35,315 bases of DNA from JAWXUE01 sp044432925 (GTDB lineage Bacteria > Bacillota_I > Bacilli_A > Acholeplasmatales > Anaeroplasmataceae): assembly GCA_044432925.1 (NCBI GenBank), contig JAWXUE010000014.1, positions 1-35,315 on the forward strand, written 5' to 3'. The position numbers were made by a program, and so were the translations under genes. Below the pieces are notes generated by a model. That model saw only the letters and a program-made list of their open reading frames with translations. It was not told the DNA's origin and did not search any database. Below are positions 1 through 8,500 of the stretch, in pieces. Each line of letters opens with the position of its first letter. Within the stretch, counting starts at the first letter, position 1.

Positions 1-452
1 ATTAATTTTGTAGAAATATCATATGGAATTATTTTTTTAGCAATAACACCTGCTGCTACAATACCTGTAGTTAATCTTCCACTACTATGTCCTCCACCTC
101 TATGATCATTAAATTTATATTTACTTTTAAAAGTTAAATCAGCATGAGAAGGTCTAGGGTGATTTATAAGATTATCATAATCTTTTGAAATAATGTTTTC
201 ATTTTTAAATGTAATTAATAAAGGTGCACCAGTTGTTTTCCCATTAAATAAACCAGTTGATATTGTAGGTATATCAGACTCAACTCTAGTAGTTGTGTTT
301 TTTTGACCACCTTTTCTTCTATTAAGATCTTCAGTAAAGTCTTCAATGTTTAATTGTATCCCAGGTTTAACATTATCTATTAACACCCCAACACATTCAC
401 TATGAGACTCACCAAATATATTAACTTTAAAAATATTACCAAATGTATTCAT
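1..452 (-). CDS. aroC: chorismate synthase, partial (C-terminus beyond left edge)
   Basis: Last step of the shikimate pathway: converts 5-enolpyruvylshikimate-3-phosphate to chorismate with reduced FMN, in the cytosol. About 150 N-terminal residues are present. Seen: FGESHS near residue 14 (family consensus GESHG), a paired Arg plus GGQ block (RRKGGQ), the TTGAP segment, PRPSHADL and the RGGGHSSGRLT block that binds FMN and substrate. The ATG follows AGAGGTG at good spacing and directly abuts the aroE stop (TAAATG), so the two are translationally coupled. It is the most distal visible gene of the aro operon. The reading frame is open at the window edge, so the remaining half (about 200 residues in the family) is not seen. 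Confidence 0.95.
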   Translation of the reverse strand, partial: MNTFGNIFKVNIFGESHSECVGVLIDNVKPGIQLNIEDFTEDLNRRKGGQKNTTTRVESDIPTISTGLFNGKTTGAPLLITFKNENIISKDYDNLINHPRPSHADLTFKSKYKFNDHRGGGHSSGRLTTGIVAAGVIAKKIIPYDISTKL

Positions 453-1208
453 TTATTTCACCTCTAATTCTTTAATTACTTTTTCAACAAAACTTATTTC
501 TACTTTGATTTTATTCCAAACTTCAAATGATATTGCTGCTTGATAAACAAGCATAGATAATCCATTATAACTATTATTATTAAATGACATTAATTTAGTT
601 TCATAAGGATTGTATATTAAATCTATAATACAATTTGCTTTACTTGCTACTTCTTTTGATAAAACACTATGATTAATGTTTGGATACATACCTACTGGTG
701 TTGTATTTATTATTGTTTCATTTTTAAAATTATTATTAATATAATCATAATTAAGTACTTTGTTATTTCTTCCTATAACTTTATATTTAATATTTTTTCT
801 TCCTAATACACATGCTACTGTTTTAGAAGTAGCACCTGTACCTAAAATATAAGCTTCTTCAATATTTAAATTTACTTTATTAAACAAATAGTCTATACCA
901 CAAATATCTGAATTATAAGCAAAGATTTTACCTTCTATACAAATTAAAGTATTACAACAACCTGTATCATTAACACCAGGTGATAAAACATCAACATATT
1001 TTAATACTTCTTCTTTAAAAGGAATTGTAACATTATACCCACTATATTCATTTGTTTTTAATTTATTTATAATACTTTCTAATTCATTTGTTGTGGTATT
1101 AATTAAATCATATTGTGCATCAATATTATATTCCTTATAAAATATCTCGTGAATTATTTTAGAATAACTATGAGAAAGAGTACTACCTAATAATCCGAAT
1201 TTTTTCAT
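453..1208 (-). CDS. aroE: shikimate dehydrogenase
   Basis: NADPH-dependent reduction of 3-dehydroshikimate to shikimate. 251 residues, slightly short for the family (about 270-290). Seen: substrate loop GSTLSHSYS (8-16), NVTIPFK with catalytic Lys65, NSD with catalytic Asp101, the dinucleotide-binding loop GTGATSKT (123-130), INTTPVGM (168-174) and the YQAAISFEVW helix near the C-terminus. The classic NRT NADP motif reads GRNNK (146-150), so cofactor preference could be relaxed; that is inference. AGGAGG precedes the start, which overlaps the aroQ stop by 4 nt (ATGA). Part of the aro operon. Confidence 0.95.
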   Translation of the reverse strand: MKKFGLLGSTLSHSYSKIIHEIFYKEYNIDAQYDLINTTTNELESIINKLKTNEYSGYNVTIPFKEEVLKYVDVLSPGVNDTGCCNTLICIEGKIFAYNSDICGIDYLFNKVNLNIEEAYILGTGATSKTVACVLGRKNIKYKVIGRNNKVLNYDYINNNFKNETIINTTPVGMYPNINHSVLSKEVASKANCIIDLIYNPYETKLMSFNNNSYNGLSMLVYQAAISFEVWNKIKVEISFVEKVIKELEVK

Positions 1209-1465
1209 AAATTATCCTCCTGAAATTTTTTACTACTATTTAAAACTCCAGAAAAAAATATATTATAATATTTTTCTAATTCTTTATTATTTAATAATTC
1301 TATATTTCTTTTTATTAAAATAACTTCTCTTGATTCATCTAAAACAGGAAGATTGTTTTCTTGTTTATATACTAAAACTTTTTTAACAATTTCCATTCTT
1401 TTAATAAATAATTTGATCATTTGTTCATCTATATTATTAATCTCTTTTCTAATATCATTTAACAT
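1205..1465 (-). CDS. aroQ: chorismate mutase, AroQ (type II) fold, monofunctional
   Basis: Rearranges chorismate to prephenate, the branch towards Phe and Tyr. A small all-helical protein of 86 residues. The active-site residues match the E. coli P-protein mutase domain (Arg11, Arg28, Lys39, Asp48, Arg51, Glu52) at a constant offset of five: Arg6, Arg23, Lys34, Asp43, Arg46, Glu47, with Gln82 near the expected Gln88. It is a stand-alone domain, not fused to DAHP synthase or prephenate dehydratase. A strong AGGAGG lies inside the aroA 3' end. The start overlaps aroA by 11 nt and the stop overlaps aroE by 4 nt. The symbol aroQ is also used for type II dehydroquinase; here it means the mutase. 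Confidence 0.92.
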   Translation of the reverse strand: MLNDIRKEINNIDEQMIKLFIKRMEIVKKVLVYKQENNLPVLDESREVILIKRNIELLNNKELEKYYNIFFSGVLNSSKKFQEDNL

Positions 1466-2642
1466 TAAACTTTCCTCCTAACTTTTTAAAATCATCCCAA
1501 AACTTCGGATAAGACTTACTAACACTATTTGCTTCATTTAAAATTACATTACTACTACAAACTGTTGATGCAATTGCCATTGCCATTGCTACTCTATGAT
1601 CATTATAACTATTAACTTCATTGCCATTTAATATACTAACTTTATCGAAATGCATTTTATCTTCTTCCTCAACAACATTTGCATTTAATAAATTTAAATT
1701 ATTAACCATACTAGTTATTCTATCGCATTCTTTTATTCTTAATCTTTTAGCATTAATAAACGAAGTATTATAAAAAGAAGCTAACACACTTAAAATAGGG
1801 CCACAATCGGGATTTTCACTTAAATCTATTTTTTTATTATTTTTTATTTTTAATATATCATCTATTATTTTTTTATCAGGTTGTAATGAATTGATATTTA
1901 AATTATTAATACTTATATTACTACCTAATTCATTTGCTACTAAAAAGAAAGACGCTTGTGAATAATCTGCTTCTGTTTGATAATTTGCACTTATATATTT
2001 TTGATTACCTTTAATAATAAATTCGTTATAATTATTATTTTCTATAATAATATTAAATTTTTTTAGTATATCTATTGTTATATCGACATAACCTTTTGAT
2101 TCTAAATTATTAGTAATTACTATTTTAGAATCATTTTTTAATAAAGGTAAACTAAATAATAATCCTGTAATAAATTGACTACTAATACTACCATCTATAT
2201 AAAATGTATCTGGTTTTAAATTACCTTCTATCAAAAGATTGTTATATTTAATATTTTGTTTATCAAAAATATTATAATAAACATCAAGAGGACGAGATAA
2301 CAATCCTTCACTACCTATAAATTTAACTTTATTATTATTTATTAAAAAAATGGGTATCATAAATCTTAAAGTAGAACCACTCTCAATACAATCTACAATT
2401 TGATTTGTATTATAATTTGTTGTACCTTTAATAATTAATTTATTATCTTTTTTTTCAATTGAAGCTCCTAATTTAATACAAGCATTAATTGTTGCTTTTA
2501 TATCATCTGAAAATAATATGTTTTCTATAGTACTAATTCCATCAGCTAAACTAGAAGCTATAATAGCCCTGTGTAAACAAGACTTTGATGGTATAACATC
2601 AATACTACCACTTAACTTATTAGGAATTATTTCTATTCTCAT
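1455..2642 (-). CDS. aroA: 3-phosphoshikimate 1-carboxyvinyltransferase (EPSP synthase)
   Basis: Joins shikimate-3-phosphate and PEP to give EPSP. 395 residues, a little under the usual 420-440. Seen: PSKSCLHR (18-25) with Lys20 and Arg25 for PEP and substrate, ESGSTLRF (87-94) in place of the GNAGTAMRP loop, ENPDCGP with the catalytic Asp, RIKECDRI, and DHRVAMAMA near the C-terminus. In the PEP loop the Gly and Arg are kept, but the positions equivalent to E. coli Thr97 and Pro101 are Ser90 and Phe94. It starts 1 nt after the aroB stop with a modest AAAGGGA Shine-Dalgarno. The stop is TGA. Confidence 0.95.
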   Translation of the reverse strand: MRIEIIPNKLSGSIDVIPSKSCLHRAIIASSLADGISTIENILFSDDIKATINACIKLGASIEKKDNKLIIKGTTNYNTNQIVDCIESGSTLRFMIPIFLINNNKVKFIGSEGLLSRPLDVYYNIFDKQNIKYNNLLIEGNLKPDTFYIDGSISSQFITGLLFSLPLLKNDSKIVITNNLESKGYVDITIDILKKFNIIIENNNYNEFIIKGNQKYISANYQTEADYSQASFFLVANELGSNISINNLNINSLQPDKKIIDDILKIKNNKKIDLSENPDCGPILSVLASFYNTSFINAKRLRIKECDRITSMVNNLNLLNANVVEEEDKMHFDKVSILNGNEVNSYNDHRVAMAMAIASTVCSSNVILNEANSVSKSYPKFWDDFKKLGGKFNVK

Positions 2643-2643
2643 A

Positions 2644-3636
2644 TTAGTCCCTTTCTATTTGTTTTATAATCGGTTTTGTTATATTTTTTAAAAATATAAA
2701 GTTTAAATAATTTTCATTATTCTTTTTATCAAAGTTTAATTTATTTAAATATTGCTTATAATCTAAATCATAATATTTAATGTTTAATTTATCTAATACA
2801 TTAATTAACTGTAATAAACAAGTTTCATTAGTGATGTTTAAATCTATTCCATATTTAATACTTAATATCATTCCTTGAATAACAGCTAGTCCATGTTTAA
2901 TATTTTTTTCTAATTCTATAACATGTCCAAATGTATGACCAAAGTTTAAAATCATTCTTTCATTTAAATCAAATTCATCTTTTTCAACATAGTATTTTTT
3001 TACTAATAATGATTTATAAATTATATTTTCAATTTCTAAATTATCTTGTAATAAAGACAATATTTCACTATCATGTATCATAGCGTGTTTAATTATCTCA
3101 CCTAATCCATTGTTATAATCTTCTTGTGATAAAGTATTTAAATAAGTAGTGTCTATTAATACTAAACTAGGTTGAAAAAAACTTCCTATTATATTTTTTT
3201 TGTTATTAAAATTAAGTCCTGTTTTACCACCTATACTACTATCTACTTGTGATAATAAAGTAGTAGGTATACAAATATATTTAACTCCTCTTAAGATAGT
3301 TGATGCTACAAAAGCAGCTATATCACCAACTACTCCACCACCTATAGAAACAATTAACGAATCTCTTGAAATGTTATTTTCTAATAATTTACTTATAATA
3401 GTTTCATATGTTTTTAAAGATTTATTTTCTTCACTTGCATATACATCTATTATAGTAGTTTCATAACCTATAAAATCTTTTTTTATTTTATCTTTATATA
3501 AATTTAATACATTACTATCAACTATTAAAAATACTTTTTTATTATTATATAATTGTTTAATATAATTAGTAACATTAATATTTTTATCTATAATAATATT
3601 ATAACTATTTTGTAATTCTACTTTTATATTATACAT
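2644..3636 (-). CDS. aroB: 3-dehydroquinate synthase
   Basis: NAD- and metal-dependent cyclisation of DAHP to 3-dehydroquinate, the second shikimate step. 330 residues, slightly shorter than the usual 350-360. Seen: SIGGGVVGD (97-105) for NAD, IPTTLLSQVDSSIGGKTG (123-140), NIIGSFFQP, GLGEIIKHAMIHD with metal ligand Glu180, and NFGHTFGHVIE carrying the metal-binding His. AAGGTGA lies upstream of the ATG. The gene starts 2 nt after the DAHP synthase stop, so the two are coupled. A plus-strand open frame within it is a shadow. Confidence 0.96.
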   Translation of the reverse strand: MYNIKVELQNSYNIIIDKNINVTNYIKQLYNNKKVFLIVDSNVLNLYKDKIKKDFIGYETTIIDVYASEENKSLKTYETIISKLLENNISRDSLIVSIGGGVVGDIAAFVASTILRGVKYICIPTTLLSQVDSSIGGKTGLNFNNKKNIIGSFFQPSLVLIDTTYLNTLSQEDYNNGLGEIIKHAMIHDSEILSLLQDNLEIENIIYKSLLVKKYYVEKDEFDLNERMILNFGHTFGHVIELEKNIKHGLAVIQGMILSIKYGIDLNITNETCLLQLINVLDKLNIKYYDLDYKQYLNKLNFDKKNNENYLNFIFLKNITKPIIKQIERD

Positions 3637-3638
3637 AT

Positions 3639-4616
3639 TTAAATCACCTTTTTCTTGAAGTGTGGTGCTAGCACTTTTAATTCATCAATCAAAGTATTAA
3701 ATTTATCAGGTAATAGTGACTGAGGTCCATCTGATAATGCTTCACAAGGTTTATGATGTACTTCTATCATTAATCCATCTGCTCCTACTGCTAACGCTGC
3801 TTTTGATAACTTTTCAATCATCCACCATTTACCACTTGCATGTGCAGGATCAACTATAACAGGTAAGCATGTTAATTTTTTAGCAGCAATAACCGCAGAT
3901 AAATCTAATGTATTTCTAGTATAATTTTCAAATGTTCTAATTCCTCTTTCACAAAGAATTACATTTTTATTACCACCATCCATTATATATTCAGCAGCAC
4001 ATAACCATTCATGAATCGTGTTAGATAATCCTCTTTTTAATAATATAACTTTATTTGTATTTCCTAATTTTTTTAACAAATCAAAATTTTGCATATTTCT
4101 TGCGCCAACTTGAATGATATCTACATTATCTATAAAATAACTTAATTGTTCTATTGAAGTTATTTCTGTAACAATAGGTTTATTATTAGAATGTTTTTTT
4201 AATAACTCTAATCCTTCTGTACATAACCCTTGAAATTCATAAGGACTAGTTCTAGGCTTATACGCCCCACCTCTTAAAAAATTAATATTATTTTTTATAG
4301 ATTGAGTTATGATTTTCACTTGTTCTTCTGACTCAACACTACAAGGACCAGCTATTATAGCAAAAGATTCTTCATTAAAAGAATATCCATTTACTGTAAT
4401 ACTAGGATAATTGTGGTAGTGTGCACAATGTTTATAAATAGAACTCCCAACATATCTATCTTTTAAAACAGGAATAATATTTCCCATATCTTTTTCTTCA
4501 CATTTAATATCTAAGAAATTATCAGAAATTTTAACTTCAAAACCTAATGAATTAATTTCTTTTACTATTTTATTTATTTCATCTTTTTTTATATCTTCCT
4601 TCATACATACAAACAT
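3639..4616 (-). CDS. aroF: 3-deoxy-7-phosphoheptulonate synthase (DAHP synthase, type I-beta)
   Basis: Condenses PEP and erythrose-4-phosphate; first and usually feedback-controlled step of the pathway. 325 residues from the chosen ATG. Residues 1-75 form a ferredoxin-like regulatory domain of the kind found in the Thermotoga enzyme; the barrel follows with AGPCSVES (89-96), GGAYKPRTSPYEFQG, IQVGARNMQN, ILLKRG, ILCERGIRTFE, DPAHASG and IEVHHKP...SDGPQS. A start 36 nt further upstream is open, but AAGGTGG sits 8 nt before the ATG at 4616 and the family begins M-x-V-x-M/L there, so the shorter form is preferred. First gene of the aro operon. Confidence 0.94.
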   Translation of the reverse strand: MFVCMKEDIKKDEINKIVKEINSLGFEVKISDNFLDIKCEEKDMGNIIPVLKDRYVGSSIYKHCAHYHNYPSITVNGYSFNEESFAIIAGPCSVESEEQVKIITQSIKNNINFLRGGAYKPRTSPYEFQGLCTEGLELLKKHSNNKPIVTEITSIEQLSYFIDNVDIIQVGARNMQNFDLLKKLGNTNKVILLKRGLSNTIHEWLCAAEYIMDGGNKNVILCERGIRTFENYTRNTLDLSAVIAAKKLTCLPVIVDPAHASGKWWMIEKLSKAALAVGADGLMIEVHHKPCEALSDGPQSLLPDKFNTLIDELKVLAPHFKKKVI

Positions 4617-4642
4617 TGCATACACCACCTTATATAACTTAA

Positions 4643-4671
4643 ATTTTAACATAAAATACTATTTAAAGCAA
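4643..4671 (-). promoter_or_regulatory. promoter candidate of the aro operon
   Basis: On the minus strand TTGCTT (4666-4671), a 17-nt spacer and TAAAAT (4643-4648) preceded by TG, an extended -10. It lies between the terminator of the upstream gene and the aroF ribosome binding site. The same TTGCTT -35 occurs before the radical SAM gene at 10826. Confidence 0.45.
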
Positions 4672-4704
4672 AGAAAAAAGCACTACCAAAAATTGATAGT
4701 ACTT
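4671..4704 (-). terminator. intrinsic terminator after the BI-1 gene
   Basis: 10-bp stem (4678-4687 with 4695-4704, two G-U pairs on the minus strand), 7-nt loop, then a T-rich run on the minus strand. It lies immediately downstream of the gene ending at 4712. Confidence 0.8.
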
Positions 4705-4711
4705 CCTTTTT

Positions 4712-5428
4712 TTAGTCTCTATTTCCTAATAAGGAAACAAGTAATCTTAATATTTGAACGTAAATATATAATATAGTTACTATTAATCCTAAAGATGCAA
4801 CCCATTCATAAGCTTTATCTAATCCTGAATTAACATAGTAGTTAGCCTCATCAAAATTTAAAACTAACATAAATGAACCATATATAACTAATACAGCACT
4901 TAATAATAAGTATAGAGGAGAGAATAAATCTATTCCGCTAAATACTCCAAATAATTGTAAAACTAAAGAGCAAGCCATACATAATACTATTGCTAGACCA
5001 GCACCCATTAAAACTTTAGTTAACATAGGTGTTGCTTGAACTATTTTCATTTTATAAAGACCTAACATAACAGCAAATATTGAAATTGTTGCTATTACAG
5101 AAATCATTACAACTCCTGGAACATAAATTTCTGCAATTAATGATAACGCCCCAACAAACATACCTTCACATGCTGCATAAACAATACTAGATGCCATAGC
5201 AAATTGAGGTTTAAGTCTTCCCATTACTACTGCTATCATACCAACTATACTTCCTATAAATAAAAATGGATAAGGATTAAATGCTCCTATCATAACTAAT
5301 CCAGCTACAAATGCTGTAATTAATAATAACAAAGATGTTTTACCTATAATTCCACTTAAAGTAGCTCTTTGACCAGTTTGAATCTCAGAGTCAACCATAC
5401 CTTTAAAAATCGGATTATTTGCTTTCAT
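4712..5428 (-). CDS. Bax inhibitor-1/YccA family membrane protein
   Basis: Seven-helix membrane protein of the TMBIM/BI-1 family; bacterial members such as B. subtilis YetJ behave as pH-sensitive calcium leak channels, so a similar role is likely but not shown. 238 residues. Seen: a short N-terminal cytosolic segment, then closely spaced hydrophobic helices, the LKPQFAMAS and CEGMFVGALS segments in the middle, and a last-helix region with NFDEANYYV, the YEWVASLGLIVTILYIYVQI helix and LRLLVSL. The start at 5428 is chosen because AGAAGG lies 7 nt upstream; the longer frame from 5452 would begin at the transcription start. It is followed by a terminator and seems to be transcribed alone. Confidence 0.88.
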   Translation of the reverse strand: MKANNPIFKGMVDSEIQTGQRATLSGIIGKTSLLLLITAFVAGLVMIGAFNPYPFLFIGSIVGMIAVVMGRLKPQFAMASSIVYAACEGMFVGALSLIAEIYVPGVVMISVIATISIFAVMLGLYKMKIVQATPMLTKVLMGAGLAIVLCMACSLVLQLFGVFSGIDLFSPLYLLLSAVLVIYGSFMLVLNFDEANYYVNSGLDKAYEWVASLGLIVTILYIYVQILRLLVSLLGNRD

Positions 5429-5455
5429 AAATATACCTTCTTTCATATACATATT

Positions 5456-5483
5456 ATTATACTACCATTCATAATATATGCAA
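5456..5483 (-). promoter_or_regulatory. promoter of the BI-1 gene
   Basis: TTGCAT (5478-5483), 16-nt spacer, TATAAT (5456-5461) on the minus strand. An 8-bp inverted repeat (CATAATAT with ATATTATG) overlaps the -35 side. There is no T-run after it, so I do not call it a terminator for polC. Confidence 0.5.
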
Positions 5484-5505
5484 ATATTATGGTTAATTAT
5501 GGTAT

Positions 5506-8500
5506 TTATAAAGCAAATAGGCCTATATCTTCAACATCCTCTTCTTCTTTTAAATCACCAAATGCACCTAGTGCATCCATTTGTATAAATACATTTTTAT
5601 TTATTTTTGTTCTATTTTTTACATCTTCTTTAGAAGTAAATGCTTTTTCTTTACGAGCTTCAATAACACCTAAAGCAACATTTTCTCCAAGTCCATCCAT
5701 TGAAGAGAAAGGCATTCTTAATCCATCTTCTTCTAATGCAAAATCAGAAGCAAGTGACATATTAATATCAACAGGTAAGAATTTATACCCTCGAACAATC
5801 ATTTCTAAAGCAACTTTTAAACATGTTCTTAAATCTTTTTCTTTAACATTTCCTTCACCTTTAATTATTCCATCTAATTCTCTAATTTTACTTCTTATAG
5901 CATTTTCACCCATAAGCATAGCTTGAGGATCAAATTGAGTAGCTCTTATACTAAAGAATGCTGAATAAAATAATTTAGGTTTATGAATTTTAAACCATGC
6001 AATTCTAATTGCCATTAAAACATAAGCAACAGCATGCGCCTTAGGGAACATGTATGCAATTTTTTCACATGACCATATATACCACTCTGGTATTTTAGTT
6101 TCTCTTAATATGTCAGTAAATTCTTTCCATTTTGCTGGGTCGGAATTTGTAGCTGCTTTACCTTTTCTTACATACTCCATGATATCAAATGCAATTTTAG
6201 GGTCTACACCTTTAGTCATTAAGTATTCCATAATGTCATCACGACATCCGATAACTTCTTCAAAAGGAATTTTACCATGTTCAGTATTACCTAATACTAA
6301 TTCTTGAGCATTAGTTGTCCATACATTTGTACCATGAGATAAACCAGATATTTTAACTAAATCAGCAAAAGTCTTTGGTTTTGTATCTAGTAACATTCTT
6401 CTAGTGAAATCTGTACCAAACTCAGGTATAGCAAAAGTAGCTACTTCAGAATCGATATCAGAAGGTTTTATTTTTAATACAGATGTACCACTAAACATTT
6501 TATAAACCTCAGGGTCATCTACAGGTACATCTCTTGGGTCGCTAAAAGGAAACTCATCTGGATGAGCCCAAACATAATCAAATAAATATCTTATTGTAGT
6601 AGGATCATCGTGCCCTAGTATATCTAGTTTTAATAGATTATCTTCAAAACTATGATAATCAAAGTGTGTTGTTAACCAAGGACTATCTGTTTTATCAGCA
6701 GGATATTGAATAGGAGTAATATCATTAATTTCTATATTACTTGGTACAACAACTATTCCTCCTGGATGTTGTCCTGTTGATCTTTTAACACCTTCAATGT
6801 TTTGTGCCATTATTGGTATTTCTATACTTCTTTTAGTAATTCCATTGTCTTCTAAATATCCTTTAACATATCCTATTGCTGTTTTGAATGCTACAGTAGA
6901 AATAGTTCCTGCTCTAAATGCATATTTTTCACCCATTAATGTTTTTACATACTCATGAGCAACAGGTTGATATTTACCAGAAAAGTTTAAGTCGATATCT
7001 GGTACTTTATCTCCTTTAAATCCTAGGAATGTTTCAAATGGTATATCCTGTCCATCTCTTAACATTTTAGCTTTACAATGCGGACACTCTCTAATTGGTA
7101 AGTCATACCCTGATTGTGCAGCATTTAAATCATCTTGGAATTTTTTTTGTTCTTTAGTAATACCGTATATTTCAACTTCATGAGGTTTTAATTTAAATAC
7201 AGTAAAGTCTCCATTAGGACAAGTGTAATGAGGAGCTAAAGGATTTACTTCTGTTATATCCATTAATGTAGCAACTAAACTAGAACCTACAGATCCCCTT
7301 GACCCTACTAGATAATTATCATCTAATGATTTTTTAACAAGTAGATGACTCATATAATAAACAGGAGAGAATTTATTTGAAATAATACTATTTAATTCTT
7401 TATCTATTCTATCAACAACAAATTTAGGTAATTCTTTACCATATAATTCATATGCTTTTTCATATACTAATCTTTTTAATTCACCTTCAATTGAAGCAAC
7501 ATTTAAACTATCTTTAAATTCATTATCTACAGGAGAAAATAAATTTGGTTTAAAAGCTTGTACTTCTTCAATCATATCAGCAATTTTATTTGTGTTTTGT
7601 ACAACAATTTCATGTGCAAAATTAGCACCTAAGAATTTGAATTCAGCTAACATATTATCAGTTGTTCTGAAATGTAAATCAGGTCTTGTTTTATATCCAC
7701 CTAATGTATGTCTTTGACCACTAGGTTTAACAACCTTAGTAAATATATCATAATATTGTGCTAAATCAGGTGTTAGATAATGAGCATCTCCTGTAGCAAC
7801 AATAATTTTATTTAATTCTTGAGCCGCTTTAATAATTTTTTTCATTGTTTCTTTTATAGCAACATCTTTTAATTCTAATTTCTCTTCTAAATGTCTATAA
7901 GCACTTGGTGGTTGTAATTCTACATAATCATAATATTTCATACATTCTATTAATTGACTATATGGTTTATTTAATGCTGTATCAAACACTTCTCCATTAC
8001 AACAACTTGTACCTACTAAAATACCTTCTCTATGTGCTTCTAAAACAGATTTTAATAATCTACCTTCTTTATAAAAATGTTTAGTTAATAAATCAGATAC
8101 TATTTTAAATAAGTTTTTATATCCAACTTGATTTTTTACTAATAGTGTAACATGTTTTGTAAATCCAAATTTATAAGCATTTACAGTATCAATATGATCA
8201 TTTATTTGATTATAATTAGTAACTTTAATATCGGCTAATTTTTGTAACATTTGAACAAATATTTCTCCTGTCACCCTAGCATCATCATCAGCTCTATGGT
8301 GAGATTCTTGTTTAACTTTAAAAAACTTAGATAATGATTTTAAGTTAAATGTTTTTATTTCATTATGATAAAAGTTTCTAGCAAATTGCATAGTATCAAT
8401 TACTGGCCAATTAGGATTTTTAATATTTAATTTATCCATATTAGCGTACATATGACCAATATCAAAACTAGCATTTTGCGCTACCATTATTCCATCACCA

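Noticed and set aside
1455..2642. Glyphosate-insensitive EPSP synthase
   Set aside because: The PEP loop has Ser90 and Phe94 where E. coli has Thr97 and Pro101, but the key Gly is kept; the sequence alone does not support a resistance claim.
4617..4652. Longer DAHP synthase beginning at 4652
   Set aside because: The added 12 residues precede the Shine-Dalgarno used by the ATG at 4616 and overlap the promoter region.
5462..5505. Terminator after polC
   Set aside because: There is an inverted repeat but no T-run, and the -35 of the next gene lies in it.
5369..5926. Plus-strand open frames inside polC, aroB, cadA, trmFO, acpP and others
   Set aside because: They are low-complexity translations of the opposite strand of well-identified genes, without ribosome binding sites.
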